From: Microbacterium sp. SCN 70-27
GTDB taxonomy: Bacteria > Actinomycetota > Actinomycetes > Actinomycetales > Microbacteriaceae
Assembly: GCA_001724425.1 (NCBI GenBank)
Contig: MEEK01000022.1
Location: forward strand, 1-43,133
Length of the DNA: 43,133 bases
Direction: 5' to 3'
The notes below the pieces were generated by a model that saw nothing but the letters and a program-made list of their open reading frames with translations, did not search any database and was not told the DNA's origin. Of this stretch, positions 23,979 to 32,739 are shown piece after piece. Within the stretch, counting starts at the first letter, position 1, and every line of letters begins with the position of its first letter. Both the position numbers and the translations under genes were made by a program.

Positions 23979-26669
23979 TCAATCCCGGCCGGTGAGCCCC
24001 CAGGCATCCTCGGAGCCCTCGTCGCCGTCGACGACCTCATAGCCGCCGTACTGGCTGTCGACGGCATCCGGGCCGTAAGGGTCCGCGCCCGCTGCCGGCG
24101 CCGCTGCCGGCGGGTCATCGCCGCGCAGCCTCGCGAGCACCTCGGGAAGCTGGTCGGGCGTGACGAGCACGTCGCGGGCCTTCGACCCCTCGGACGGGCC
24201 GACGATTTCGCGTGACTCGAGCAGATCCATCAGGCGCCCGGCCTTCGCGAACCCGACGCGGAGCTTGCGCTGCAGCATCGAGGTCGATCCGAACTGCGTC
24301 GAGATGATCTGCTCCGCCGCGGCGAGCAGCAGGTCGAGGTCGTCACCGATGTCGGCGTCGATCTCCTTCTTCTCCGCGACCGCCTGCACGTCGGAGCGGT
24401 ACTCGGGCCGCGCCTGGTTCTTGACGTGGTGGACGACCTTCTCGATCTCGCTCTCCGCGACCCACGCGCCCTGCACGCGCAACGCCTTCGAGGCGCCCAT
24501 CGGGAGGAAGAGGCCGTCGCCCTGACCGATGAGGCGGTCGGCACCCGGCTGGTCGAGGATGACGCGCGAGTCGGTGACGCTCGTCACGGCGAAGGCGAGA
24601 CGCGACGGCACATTCGCCTTGATGAGACCCGTGACGACATCGACCGACGGACGCTGCGTCGCGAGGACGAGATGGATGCCACTCGCGCGCGCCAACTGGG
24701 TGATGCGCACGATCGAGTCCTCGACGTCGCGCGGGGCGACCATCATGAGGTCGGCGAGCTCGTCGACGACGACGAGAAGGTAGGGATACGGCTTCAGCAC
24801 GCGCTCGCTGCCGACGGGCAGGTTGATCTCCCCCGCGACGACGGCCTTGTTGAAATCGTCGATGTGGCGGAACCCGAACGACGCGAGGTCGTCGTACCGC
24901 ATGTCCATCTCCTTCACGACCCACTGCAGCGCCTCGGCGGCCTTCTTGGGGTTCGTGATGATGGGGGTGATGAGGTGCGGCACGCCCGCGTAGGACGTCA
25001 GCTCGACGCGCTTCGGGTCGATGAGGACCATCCGCACCTCGGACGGCTTCGCCCGCATGAGCAGGCTCGTGATCATGGAGTTCACGAAGCTCGACTTGCC
25101 GGAGCCGGTGGACCCCGCCACGAGCAGGTGGGGCATCTTCGCGAGGTTCGCGACGACGTAGCCGCCGCCGACGTCCTTGCCGACGCCGATCGTCATGGGG
25201 TGGGTCTGGCTCGTCGCCGCCTGCGAACGCAGCACGTCGCCGAGCGTCACGATCTCGCGGTCGGCGTTGGGGATCTCGACGCCGATGGCGCTCTTGCCCG
25301 GAATCGGCGCGAGGATCCGCACCTCGTTGGATGCCACGGCATAGGCGATGTTGTTCGTCAGGGCCGTGATGCGCTCGACCTTGACGCCGGGGCCGAGCGA
25401 GATCTCGTACTGCGTGACTGTCGGGCCGCGCGAGAAGCCCGTGACACGGGCATCCACGGAGAACTGCTCGAAGACGCCCATGATGGCGCGCACGACCGCG
25501 TCGTTCGCCTCGGAGCGCGCCTTCGGCGGCGAGCCCTCCGCGAGCGCGGTGACGGACGGCAGCCGGTACGGGGCCTGCGGCGGGCGCCCGTCGTGGTCGT
25601 CGCCGAGGGCGGAGATCCCCGGCAGGATGCCGTCGTCGAGGACGATCTCGCCGCTGTCTTCGCGGATGCCGGTGTCCGCCCCGCGGGCGGCCTTCTTCGC
25701 GCGCGCGATGACGGCGGGGTCGATGACCTCGGTCGCCGCGTCCGGGAGCGGCGGCATCGGCGGGACGTGGACCGCCTGGTCGAAGCCGCCCGCATCGCTT
25801 CCACCGAGGAGCTCGGTGAGGTCGTCCGCCCCGAGGTTGCCGTCGACGTCCTCTTCGCGACCGGTCTTGTTGCGCCGCCACCAGGGCGTGCTGTCCTTGG
25901 CCTCGTCCTCGGTGTCGAAGGCGACCGTGGGGCCGGTGGCCGCGGCATCCACCGGGGCCGCTTCGGCGCGCTCGGCGCCGAACATCCACGCGTAGAGGTC
26001 GCCGAGGCGGCGCCCGATGCGGTTCGGCGGGGTCTTGGTGAGGATGAGGATGCTCAGCACCGTGAGGATGCCGAGGACGAGATACGCCCCGATGGGCGTC
26101 AGAAGGCTCAGCGGCTGCCCGATCATCCACCCGAACAGGCCACCCGCTTCGCTGAGCGCAGGAAGGCCCGCCTTGGGCTGCGGCATCCCGCCCGCGATGT
26201 GGCAGAAGCCCGCGATCGACAGGACGAAGAGCCCGAATCCGATGCCGATCCGGCCGTTGTCGTGCACGGACGGCGGGTGTCGGAAGAGCCAGCCGGCGAG
26301 GAGCAGCAGGAGGACGGGCATGATGAAGGCCTCGCGCCCGATGAGCGCGCCCACGGAGTAGGCGCTGATCGTCGTGCCGACATCGGTGCCGATGAGGAAC
26401 CACTCGACGATCCCGCCGGCGATCGCGAGGAGCACCAGCAGGAACGGGAAGCCGTCGCGGCGCTGATCCTTCTCGAGCACCTCGGGCCCGAACGCGCGGA
26501 ACATGCCGCCCGTCGCATGCGCGAGGCCGAGCCAGGCACGGACGATCACGGGCGGCGTCTCGACGTCGTCGACGTAGCGCTTGGGCGTCGGGTCGGGCTT
26601 TCGGGCGCGCGACGAGGAGCCCGTCTTCGGCCCGCGGGCGTTCGTGGGCGTCGAGGTACTCCTGGCCAT
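23979..26669 (-). CDS. ftsK: DNA translocase FtsK/SpoIIIE
   Basis: 896 residues. Septum-anchored ATPase that pumps chromosome ends before division. About four N-terminal membrane segments (roughly 70-200), an acidic/proline linker (about 220-390), then the alpha-beta motor: Walker [17 protein letters not shown], Walker [20 protein letters not shown]. The C-terminal gamma winged helix for DNA sequence reading is [21 protein letters not shown] short acidic tail follows ([11 protein letters not shown]). Start ATG 26669 stands six bases after TACCGT (26676-26681), the leaderless pattern. Confidence 0.97.
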   Translation of the reverse strand: MARSTSTPTNARGPKTGSSSRARKPDPTPKRYVDDVETPPVIVRAWLGLAHATGGMFRAFGPEVLEKDQRRDGFPFLLVLLAIAGGIVEWFLIGTDVGTTISAYSVGALIGREAFIMPVLLLLLAGWLFRHPPSVHDNGRIGIGFGLFVLSIAGFCHIAGGMPQPKAGLPALSEAGGLFGWMIGQPLSLLTPIGAYLVLGILTVLSILILTKTPPNRIGRRLGDLYAWMFGAERAEAAPVDAAATGPTVAFDTEDEAKDSTPWWRRNKTGREEDVDGNLGADDLTELLGGSDAGGFDQAVHVPPMPPLPDAATEVIDPAVIARAKKAARGADTGIREDSGEIVLDDGILPGISALGDDHDGRPPQAPYRLPSVTALAEGSPPKARSEANDAVVRAIMGVFEQFSVDARVTGFSRGPTVTQYEISLGPGVKVERITALTNNIAYAVASNEVRILAPIPGKSAIGVEIPNADREIVTLGDVLRSQAATSQTHPMTIGVGKDVGGGYVVANLAKMPHLLVAGSTGSGKSSFVNSMITSLLMRAKPSEVRMVLIDPKRVELTSYAGVPHLITPIITNPKKAAEALQWVVKEMDMRYDDLASFGFRHIDDFNKAVVAGEINLPVGSERVLKPYPYLLVVVDELADLMMVAPRDVEDSIVRITQLARASGIHLVLATQRPSVDVVTGLIKANVPSRLAFAVTSVTDSRVILDQPGADRLIGQGDGLFLPMGASKALRVQGAWVAESEIEKVVHHVKNQARPEYRSDVQAVAEKKEIDADIGDDLDLLLAAAEQIISTQFGSTSMLQRKLRVGFAKAGRLMDLLESREIVGPSEGSKARDVLVTPDQLPEVLARLRGDDPPAAAPAAGADPYGPDAVDSQYGGYEVVDGDEGSEDAWGLTGRD

Positions 26670-26777
26670 CACTCCACGGTAGGGGCGACCACCGACTTTT
26701 CCGCGGATTGACGCGGCCTTCGGCTGCTCTCGGACAGCCGTGCCCGCGCACGTGCCCCGGCGGGACGTCCCCCACGC

Positions 26778-26839
26778 AGGAGATATCACCGAGACAGGAC
26801 CGGGGGCGCCCGAAACGTCCTGTCTCGGTGACATCTCCT
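26778..26839. repeat. Large palindromic element between GNAT gene and ftsK
   Basis: A 22-bp inverted repeat (26778-26799 with 26818-26839) with one mismatch and an 18-base GC-rich loop. The right arm is followed by a second copy of its outer 18-bp unit (TCCTGTCTCGGTGACGTC, 26836-26853) and a degenerate third. REP-like or MITE-like; it may also end GNAT transcription. Confidence 0.9.
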
Positions 26840-26928
26840 GTCTCGGTGACGTCCTGTGTCCGCGACATGGAGGCCCGGGCGTCGGCGATCCGGCGACCCG
26901 CGTCACCACCGGCGTCATCGCCGCAGCG

Positions 26929-27423
26929 TCAGCGCAGGCGCTTGACCATGGTGTCGCGTCCGTGCCCGGCCTCCGTCACCGCGAAACCCTCGCTGCGGTA
27001 CAGCTGCCGCGCGAAGTTGCCGCGCTCGACCGACAGGCTGATCCGCCCGAACCCGCTGCTGCGCGCGTGGTCGCACAGTCGCTGCAGCAGGGCGCGGCCC
27101 ACGCCGTGCGCGCGCCAGATGGGGCGTACACCGATGATGAGCTCCGGCACACCCGTACCGACGTAGCCGAAGCCCGGTTCGGTGCGCGGGAGCATCCGGT
27201 ACCACGCCGCCCCGATCGCCTCGTCCTGCGCGTCGACGGCGACGAACCCGGCATCACCCGGACGCATCCACCCGGTGATGTACCGATTGTGGTCCGGGTG
27301 CGTCATGATCTGGTGCTTCGGGCGCGCACCGCCCTGGCGCCAGTTCGCCGCCTCGACGACCATGTCCGCGAGGAACGCGCCATCCGCCTGGGTGGCGGGT
27401 CGGACGCGGAAGCTCGCGGACAT
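26929..27423 (-). CDS. GNAT family N-acetyltransferase
   Basis: 164 residues. Single GNAT fold: [17 protein letters not shown] (alpha1), [24 protein letters not shown] (beta4 and the acetyl-CoA pyrophosphate loop, Arg-x-x-Gly-x-Gly/Ala), [20 protein letters not shown] (beta5-alpha4). The substrate cannot be told from sequence. ATG 27423 stands six bases after TACGAT (27430-27435), the leaderless pattern. It lies 23 bases downstream of rnj on the same strand, and a palindromic element separates it from ftsK. Confidence 0.88.
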   Translation of the reverse strand: MSASFRVRPATQADGAFLADMVVEAANWRQGGARPKHQIMTHPDHNRYITGWMRPGDAGFVAVDAQDEAIGAAWYRMLPRTEPGFGYVGTGVPELIIGVRPIWRAHGVGRALLQRLCDHARSSGFGRISLSVERGNFARQLYRSEGFAVTEAGHGRDTMVKRLR

Positions 27424-27446
27424 GAGCCGATCGTACCGGCCCGGTG

Positions 27447-29123
27447 TTACGCCTCGATGACGAGCGGGACGATCATGGGGCGACGGCGCAGCCGCTGATT
27501 CACCCAGCGCCCGATCGTGCGGCGGACGACCTGCGACAACGCGTGCGTGTCGCGGACGCCCGACTGGGCCGCCTCCGTGAGCGCCGCGGCGATCTTCGGT
27601 TTGACGTCCTCGAACACCGCATCGTCCTCCGCGAACCCGCGGGCGTGGATCTCCGGGCCGGTGATGATGCGGCCGTTCGCGGCATCCACCACCACGATCA
27701 CCGAGATGAAGCCCTCCTCGCCGAGGATGCGGCGATCCTTCAGGTCCGCGTCGGTGATCTCGCCGACCGTCGAGCCGTCGACGTAGACGAAGCCGAGGTC
27801 GAGCTGCCCCACGACCTTCGCGACGCCGTCCTTGAGGTCGACGACCGTGCCGTTCTCGGCGATGATCGTGTTCTCCGCGGGGATGCCCGTGTCCTGCGCG
27901 AGCTTCGCGTTCGCGATGAGGTGGCGGTACTCGCCGTGCACCGGCATGACGTTGCGCGGCTTCAGGATGTTGTAGCAGTAGAGGAGCTCCCCCGCGGCCG
28001 CGTGGCCCGAGACGTGCACCTTCGCGTTGCCCTTGTGGACGACGTTGGCACCGAGCTTCGTCAGCCCGTCGATCACGCGGTACACCGCGTTCTCGTTGCC
28101 CGGGATGAGGCTGGATGCCAGGATCACCGTGTCCCCCGGCCCCGGCTCGATCGCGTGGTCGAGGTTCGCCATCCGGCTGAGGACGGCCATCGGCTCGCCC
28201 TGCGACCCCGTCGACATGTACACGATCTGGTCGTCGGGGAGGTCCTGAGCCTTCTTGTAGTCGATGAGCACGCCATCGGGTACGTGCAGGTACCCGAGGT
28301 CCTCCGCGATCGTCATGTTCCGCACCATCGAACGGCCGAGGAACGCGACGCGGCGGCCGTGCGCGGCAGCCGCGTCGATGACCTGCTGCACGCGGTGCAC
28401 GTGGCTCGAGAAGCTCGCGACGATGACACGACGCTGGGCCTTGCCGATGACCTGGTCGAGGACGGGACCGATCTCACGCTCGAGCGGCGTGAACCCGGGG
28501 ACGTCGGCGTTGGTCGAATCGACGAGGAAGAGGTCCACGCCGTCCTCGCCGAGACTCGCGAAGGCACGGAGGTCGGTGAGTCGACCATCGAGCGGGAGCT
28601 GGTCCATCTTGAAGTCGCCCGTGGCGAGGACCGTCCCGGCATCCGTGTGGATCGCGACGGCGAGCGCGTCGGGGATCGAGTGGTTCACCGCGATGAACTC
28701 CAGATCGAACGGCCCGACCTGCTCCTCCTGCCCTTCGGCGACCGTGAGGGAGTACGACTTGATCCGGTGCTCCTTGAGCTTCGCCTCGACGAGCGCGAGG
28801 GTCAGCTGCGAGCCGATGAGCGGGATGTCGCTCTTGAGCTTCAGGAGGTACGGGACGGCGCCGATGTGGTCCTCGTGGCCGTGCGTCAGCACGAGCCCGA
28901 CCACATCGTCGAGGCGATGCTTGATCGGCTCGAAATCGGCGAGGATCAGGTCGACGCCGGGCTGATGCTCCTCGGGGAACAGCACGCCGCAGTCGACGAT
29001 GAGGAGCTTGCCGTCGTACTCGAACACCGTCATGTTGCGACCGACCTCGCCCAGCCCGCCGAGCGGGATGACGCGTAGCGTGCCCTTTCCGAGCGCGGGA
29101 GGGTCGTAGACGTTTCTGGGCAT
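27447..29123 (-). CDS. rnj: Ribonuclease J
   Basis: 558 residues, beta-CASP metallo-beta-lactamase nuclease with 5'-3' exo- and endonuclease activity in mRNA decay and rRNA maturation. Zinc motif HGHEDHIGAVPY (His81, His83, Asp85, His86), then NHSIPDALAVAI, ATGDFKMDQ, the beta-CASP region (FSSHVHRVQQVIDAA, STGSQGEPMAVL, KVHVSGHAAAGEL, PVHGEYRHL) and a C-terminal domain (about 460-558). Start ATG 29123 has a strong AAGGAGG six bases upstream, with a hairpin ending directly against it. Follows dapA by 51 bases, as in other actinobacteria. Confidence 0.96.
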   Translation of the reverse strand: MPRNVYDPPALGKGTLRVIPLGGLGEVGRNMTVFEYDGKLLIVDCGVLFPEEHQPGVDLILADFEPIKHRLDDVVGLVLTHGHEDHIGAVPYLLKLKSDIPLIGSQLTLALVEAKLKEHRIKSYSLTVAEGQEEQVGPFDLEFIAVNHSIPDALAVAIHTDAGTVLATGDFKMDQLPLDGRLTDLRAFASLGEDGVDLFLVDSTNADVPGFTPLEREIGPVLDQVIGKAQRRVIVASFSSHVHRVQQVIDAAAAHGRRVAFLGRSMVRNMTIAEDLGYLHVPDGVLIDYKKAQDLPDDQIVYMSTGSQGEPMAVLSRMANLDHAIEPGPGDTVILASSLIPGNENAVYRVIDGLTKLGANVVHKGNAKVHVSGHAAAGELLYCYNILKPRNVMPVHGEYRHLIANAKLAQDTGIPAENTIIAENGTVVDLKDGVAKVVGQLDLGFVYVDGSTVGEITDADLKDRRILGEEGFISVIVVVDAANGRIITGPEIHARGFAEDDAVFEDVKPKIAAALTEAAQSGVRDTHALSQVVRRTIGRWVNQRLRRRPMIVPLVIEA

Positions 29124-29130
29124 CGAATGC

Positions 29131-29154
29131 CTCCTTCGGATGCCGTGGCATCCG
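29131..29154 (-). promoter_or_regulatory. Hairpin abutting the rnj ribosome-binding site
   Basis: CGGATGCC (29137-29144) and GGCATCCG (29147-29154), two-base spacer, end directly next to AAGGAG (29131-29136, minus strand). The stem could affect ribosome access or serve as a processing site for RNase J itself. Confidence 0.45.
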
Positions 29155-29174
29155 CCTTCGTGGATCGTGCGGTG

Positions 29175-30152
29175 TCAGCGAGTCGTGCCGTGCACCTTGG
29201 GAAGAGCGCCGCCGGCGGCCGCATTGCGGTCGGGGCGGAAGTTGGAGAAGTCGGCGCCGTCGATGCCGCGGACGAGGGCGAGTTCGTCCTCGATCGCGGC
29301 GGCCTCCCACTCCTCCGGGCCGACGAGGGGGAGCCGCACGCGCGGGCTCGAGATGCGGCCGAGGCCGTGCAGGATGTACTTCGCCGACACGGTGCCGGGA
29401 ACGTGGGTCATGACGGCGCGCACGAGCGGCTCGAGGCTCTGGTGCGCGGCGGTCGCGGCGGCGAGATCGCCGCGGTTCACGGCATCCACCATCACGCGGT
29501 AGGGGGCCGCCGCGATGTTCGCGGTGACACCGATGAGGCCGGCCGCCCCGATCGACATGTGCGGCAGGGCGTTCGCGTCGTCGCCGGAGAAGTACAGCAA
29601 GTCCGTCTGGTTGAGCACACGGCTCACCTCGCTGAAGTCGCCCTTGGCATCCTTGATCGCCAGGATGTTCGGGTGCTTGGCGAGGCGCAGGATCGTCTCG
29701 TACTTGATCGGAACGCCCGTGCGGCCGGGGATGTCGTAGAGGATCACGGGCAGGTCGGTCGCGTCGGCGACCAGGCGGAAGTGCGTGAGGATGCCCGCCT
29801 GCGTGGGCTTGTTGTAGTACGGCGTGACGATCATGATGCCGTCGGCGCCGGCCTTCTCGCTGGCCTTGTACAGCTCGATCGCGTGCGCGGTCTCGTTCGA
29901 ACCGCCGCCCGTGATGATCTTGGCGCGCCCGGCGGAGACGGACTTGCCGATCTCGACGAGCTTGAGCTTCTCGGGGTCGGTGAGGGTCGAGGTCTCGCCC
30001 GTCGTGCCCGTGACGACGATCCCATCCGCTCCCGCGGTGATGACGTCGTCCATGTGCTTCTCGACGGCGGCCCAGTCAACCTCGCCGTCGGCCGTCATCG
30101 GAGTGACGAGCGCGACGAGAACCTGCCCGAAAGGGTTGCCCGTGTGCGTCAT
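29175..30152 (-). CDS. dapA: 4-hydroxy-tetrahydrodipicolinate synthase
   Basis: 325 residues, TIM barrel aldolase class I. It condenses pyruvate and aspartate semialdehyde at the entry to lysine/DAP synthesis. GTTGETSTL is the substrate loop, PYYNKPTQAGI holds the proton-relay Tyr, ILYDIPGRTG a conserved Tyr, and Lys167 in LAIKDAKGD is the Schiff-base lysine. Start ATG 30152 stands six bases after TAGCCT (30159-30164), the leaderless pattern. Its partners dapB and dapF are elsewhere in this window. A few extra C-terminal residues are not unusual. Confidence 0.96.
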   Translation of the reverse strand: MTHTGNPFGQVLVALVTPMTADGEVDWAAVEKHMDDVITAGADGIVVTGTTGETSTLTDPEKLKLVEIGKSVSAGRAKIITGGGSNETAHAIELYKASEKAGADGIMIVTPYYNKPTQAGILTHFRLVADATDLPVILYDIPGRTGVPIKYETILRLAKHPNILAIKDAKGDFSEVSRVLNQTDLLYFSGDDANALPHMSIGAAGLIGVTANIAAAPYRVMVDAVNRGDLAAATAAHQSLEPLVRAVMTHVPGTVSAKYILHGLGRISSPRVRLPLVGPEEWEAAAIEDELALVRGIDGADFSNFRPDRNAAAGGALPKVHGTTR

Positions 30153-30204
30153 GCGTCCAGGCTATCGGTTCGGGGCGCCGACGACCGCGCCGGATCTTGT
30201 GCGT

Positions 30205-30289
30205 TCCACACTGCAGGAGCACCTGTGCAGGATCGGGCGGTATGCGGGGGCTGAGGCGACACCAGTCACAGCTGCTCCTGCAGTTTGGG
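30205..30289. repeat. Palindromic element 1 (CTGCAGGA type)
   Basis: Left arm 30205-30230 (contains CACTGCAGGAGCACCTGTG) and right arm 30264-30289 (AGTCACAGCTGCTCCTGCAG then TTTGGG) are imperfect inverted copies, about 20 of 26 positions, around a 33-base loop. The right arm supplies the last seven codons and the stop of the adjacent leftward gene. Confidence 0.8.
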
Positions 30290-31108
30290 AGCCGTCGCAC
30301 TGAGTCGGGCGAGGATCGCCGCCTCGACGAGCGGCCAGGAGTGCACCACGAGCGCGTAGTCGAACCGCAGAGTCTCGAGGCCTGCCGCCGCGGCGGTCGC
30401 GTCTCGCAGGAGGTCCTTGTGGCGGAGGGACGGGCCGTCGTGGTTGAGGCGCCCGTCCACCTCCAGGATGATCCGGCCCGCGAGGACGAAATCGACGCGG
30501 CCGACGCCATCGATCCACACCTGGCAGTCGAGGCGGATGCCGAGTTCGCCGAGCCGCAGTCGCAGCAGTGACTCCAGCCCGGAGTCGGCGTCGGGGCGTG
30601 CGATGTCGACGAGACGCCGCAATCGTGCGGGGAGCGCCGAACGGATGGAGGCGCGATCGGACGCCGAGACGAGACCCAGTCGCCAGGCGGACTCGAATGC
30701 GACGAAGAAGCACTCCGCGCCCACGCAGCGCGCCGCCTGTATCAGGGCCCGCTCGACGGATACGACGCCGAACCCGGAATGCTCGCCGTCGTGATGGTCG
30801 ACACAGTGGCATCCGTCGTGCGGATGTTTTCGCCCCTTGGGCCCGAGCCAGACGTGCAGGCTGTGGTCGCCGAGGATCCAGACGCCCGCCAGGGCGAGCG
30901 CGCTCACGCAGGCCACAGCGCCGCCGTGCGCGGCCGCGAGCAGCACGACGGGCGCTGCCCGGCCGAGCCCGTACACGCCGTGTCGCACCCGCAGGATCGC
31001 GCCCGCGGCGAGCGCACGGCGCACGTCGTCACGCGCGACGCCCGCAGCGATGAGGGAGCGCGCAGATGACACGCCGCCGCGTGCTTCGAGCTGTGAGTAC
31101 ACATCCAT
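30266..31108 (-). CDS. AbiEi-type winged helix fused to a Vsr/DUF559-like nuclease domain
   Basis: 280 residues. The N-terminal ~90 residues look like the AbiEi winged-helix antitoxin domain (SLIAAGVARDDVRRALAAGAILRVRHGVYGL). A middle region contains HHDGEHSGFGVVSVERALIQAARCV. The C-terminal ~100 residues resemble DUF559/Vsr endonucleases: VDFVLAGRIILEVDGRLNH, HKDLLRDATAAAAGLETLRF (acidic and Arg/Asp pattern of a PD-(D/E)xK-like fold). No AbiEii toxin gene is adjacent. Start ATG 31108 is six bases after CACTGT, a weak leaderless box. The last residues PKLQEQL come from palindromic element 1. Function unknown; defence or regulation is speculative. Confidence 0.72.
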   Translation of the reverse strand: MDVYSQLEARGGVSSARSLIAAGVARDDVRRALAAGAILRVRHGVYGLGRAAPVVLLAAAHGGAVACVSALALAGVWILGDHSLHVWLGPKGRKHPHDGCHCVDHHDGEHSGFGVVSVERALIQAARCVGAECFFVAFESAWRLGLVSASDRASIRSALPARLRRLVDIARPDADSGLESLLRLRLGELGIRLDCQVWIDGVGRVDFVLAGRIILEVDGRLNHDGPSLRHKDLLRDATAAAAGLETLRFDYALVVHSWPLVEAAILARLSATAPKLQEQL

Positions 31109-31208
31109 CGGACCACAGTGGCGATTGCGCGCGGGCCGGCGAGGGCTCGAGTGGCGTTCTGGGGAAGGTTGGCCGAGCACGGCGATTGCGGAGAGGGCGA
31201 TGGTGCGC

Positions 31209-31292
31209 CCCAAGCTGCAGGACCGAGTGTGACTCGGGCGGGGGCTAGGGCCACTTCAGCCCCACCAGTCACATCCGCTCCTGCAGTTTGGG
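31209..31292. repeat. Palindromic element 2 (CTGCAGGA type)
   Basis: Left arm 31209-31234 and right arm 31267-31292 match as inverted repeats at 22 of 26 positions around a 32-base GC-rich loop. Same design, size and core (CTGCAGGA ... TCCTGCAG) as element 1; the two bracket the AbiEi/Vsr-like gene. Confidence 0.85.
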
Positions 31293-31365
31293 CGCAGGGA
31301 CGGCAGCGGGTGGGGCGCGGGCGGGCGGGCGCGGGCGGAGCGGGCGCGGGCGGGCGAGGGCGGGG
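31293..31365. repeat. Low-complexity GGGCGC-rich tract
   Basis: About 70 bases almost entirely of G and C built from GCGGGC/GGGCGC-like hexamers (clearest at 31316-31365), between palindromic element 2 and the stop codon of the SDR gene. No gene seen. Possibly slippage-prone or G-quadruplex forming. Confidence 0.75.
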
Positions 31366-32130
31366 TCAGCGACCGGTCTTCGCGAGGCGGGATGCGAGCG
31401 GCGCGGGGAGGATACGCACGGCGCCGACGAGGAGCTTGTACCGCCGCGACGGGATCGACACGGGTTTGTCCCGCGCGGCGTCGCGCAGACCCTCGCGGAC
31501 GACATCGGCGGCGTCGAGCCACATGAAGCCCGGCACGCCCTCCTTGCCGGGAGGCAGGCCCATCCGCTCGTGGAAGTTCGTGTGGGTGAAGCCCGGGCAC
31601 ACCGCGGTGACGGTGACGCCGCGGGGCGCGTAGACCGTGTTCGCCCACCGGCTGAACGAGACGATCCACGCCTTGACGGCGCCGTACGTGCCGCGCGGCA
31701 TGAACGCGGCGACGGATGCCACGTTGATGATGCGCCCGCTCCCCCGCGCCAGCATGGGTCCGAGCGCCGCGTGCGTGAGGCGCATCGTGGCCCGGATGTG
31801 CAGGTCGAGATGACGCTCCTCGTCGGCGATGTCGTTCGCGGCGAAGTCGAGATCGAGCCCGAATCCGGCGTTGTTGACCAGCACCTGCACGGGCCGGTCG
31901 GGGTCGGTGAGGCGGGCTTCCACCGCCGCGAGCCCCGCCGCATCGGTGAGGTCCGCGGTCAGCACGTCGACCTGGACACGTTGCTCGGCGCGGATGCGCT
32001 TCGCCACGTCGTCGAGGGCTGCGCGGTCGCGCGCGACGAGCACGAGGTCGGCTCCCCGCGCCGCGAGCTGCCGCGCGAACTCCGCGCCGAGGCCGGAGCT
32101 TGCTCCCGTGACCAGTGCCGTTCTCGCCAT
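31366..32130 (-). CDS. Short-chain dehydrogenase/reductase
   Basis: 254 residues, classical SDR. Cofactor motif TGASSGLGAEFARQLAARGADLVLVARD (first TGxxxGxG loop; Arg after beta2 suggests NADPH), VLVNNAGFG, catalytic Ser in NVASVAAFMP and Tyr/Lys in YGAVKAW. The C-terminal part VSIPSRRYKLLVGAVRILP matches the group of actinobacterial SDRs close to ketoreductases of lipid metabolism. Substrate unknown. ATG 32130 stands six bases after TAGGCT (32137-32142), leaderless pattern. Divergent from the Nudix gene. Confidence 0.9.
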   Translation of the reverse strand: MARTALVTGASSGLGAEFARQLAARGADLVLVARDRAALDDVAKRIRAEQRVQVDVLTADLTDAAGLAAVEARLTDPDRPVQVLVNNAGFGLDLDFAANDIADEERHLDLHIRATMRLTHAALGPMLARGSGRIINVASVAAFMPRGTYGAVKAWIVSFSRWANTVYAPRGVTVTAVCPGFTHTNFHERMGLPPGKEGVPGFMWLDAADVVREGLRDAARDKPVSIPSRRYKLLVGAVRILPAPLASRLAKTGR

Positions 32131-32136
32131 ATCGTC

Positions 32137-32174
32137 AGCCTACGCACCGAGTCGGGGAGGTCGGCGCCTAGGCT
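32137..32174. promoter_or_regulatory. Divergent -10 boxes for SDR and Nudix genes
   Basis: TAGGCT on the minus strand (32137-32142) and TAGGCT on the plus strand (32169-32174), each exactly six bases before its ATG. The genes are 50 bases apart and neither has a ribosome site, so both messages are probably leaderless. Confidence 0.6.
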
Positions 32175-32180
32175 GGCGCC

Positions 32181-32720
32181 ATGACCTGGACCACGCGCTC
32201 CTCGCGCACGGTGTACGAGAACCCCTGGATCCACGTGCGCGAAGACGAGGTGACCGGCCCGCACGGCGACGGCATCTACGGCGTCGTGCGCATGCAGCAC
32301 CCCGCCGTGTTCATCGTCGCGCTCGACGACCAGGACCGTGTGCCGCTCGTGGCGGTCGACCGCTACACCGTGGGGCGCAGCTGGGAGGTCCCTGCGGGCG
32401 GCTCCGACGGCGAGGACCCACTCCTCGCGGCGCAACGCGAACTGCGCGAGGAGACCGGGCTCGAGGCATCCGAGTGGCTGCCCCTCGGCCGCATGAACGC
32501 CCTCAACGGCATCGCCGACGCACCCGAGTACGTGTTCCTCGCACGCGGCGTGCGGACCGTGACGGATGCCGCGGACACCCGCGCCGAGGAAGGCATCGCC
32601 GAGGTCCGGTGGGTGCCGTTCGCCGACGCCCTCGCCATGATCGCCGACGAGACCATCACCGACGGGGAGACCATCGCGGCGCTCGCGCTCGCCGGCATCC
32701 GCCTCGGCCGCTTCCGCTGA
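32181..32720 (+). CDS. Nudix hydrolase (ADP-ribose pyrophosphatase type)
   Basis: 179 residues. Nudix box EDPLLAAQRELREETGLEA with the metal-binding RExxEE; the preceding PAGGSDGE has four rather than five residues between the Gly and the first Glu of the consensus, which is common in this actinobacterial subgroup. WIHVREDEVTGPHG and DRVPLVAVDRYTVGRSWEVPAGG resemble ADP-ribose or nucleoside-diphosphate-sugar hydrolases. Substrate not certain. ATG 32181 is six bases after TAGGCT (leaderless). The next gene follows after 19 bases on the same strand. Confidence 0.9.
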   Translation: MTWTTRSSRTVYENPWIHVREDEVTGPHGDGIYGVVRMQHPAVFIVALDDQDRVPLVAVDRYTVGRSWEVPAGGSDGEDPLLAAQRELREETGLEASEWLPLGRMNALNGIADAPEYVFLARGVRTVTDAADTRAEEGIAEVRWVPFADALAMIADETITDGETIAALALAGIRLGRFR

Positions 32721-32739
32721 CGCGGCACGGGATCACCTG

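Noticed and set aside
24426..26711. A very long open frame (over 700 codons) on the plus strand opposite ftsK
   Set aside because: Composition is the Arg/His/Asp-rich pattern of an antisense frame in high-GC DNA; ftsK on the other strand has complete motifs.
27444..29078. 544-codon plus-strand frame opposite rnj
   Set aside because: Antisense shadow; composition unlike real proteins.
30266..32720. Genomic island or prophage
   Set aside because: No integrase, tRNA or attachment repeats; composition and codon use look like the neighbours, though palindromic elements are present.
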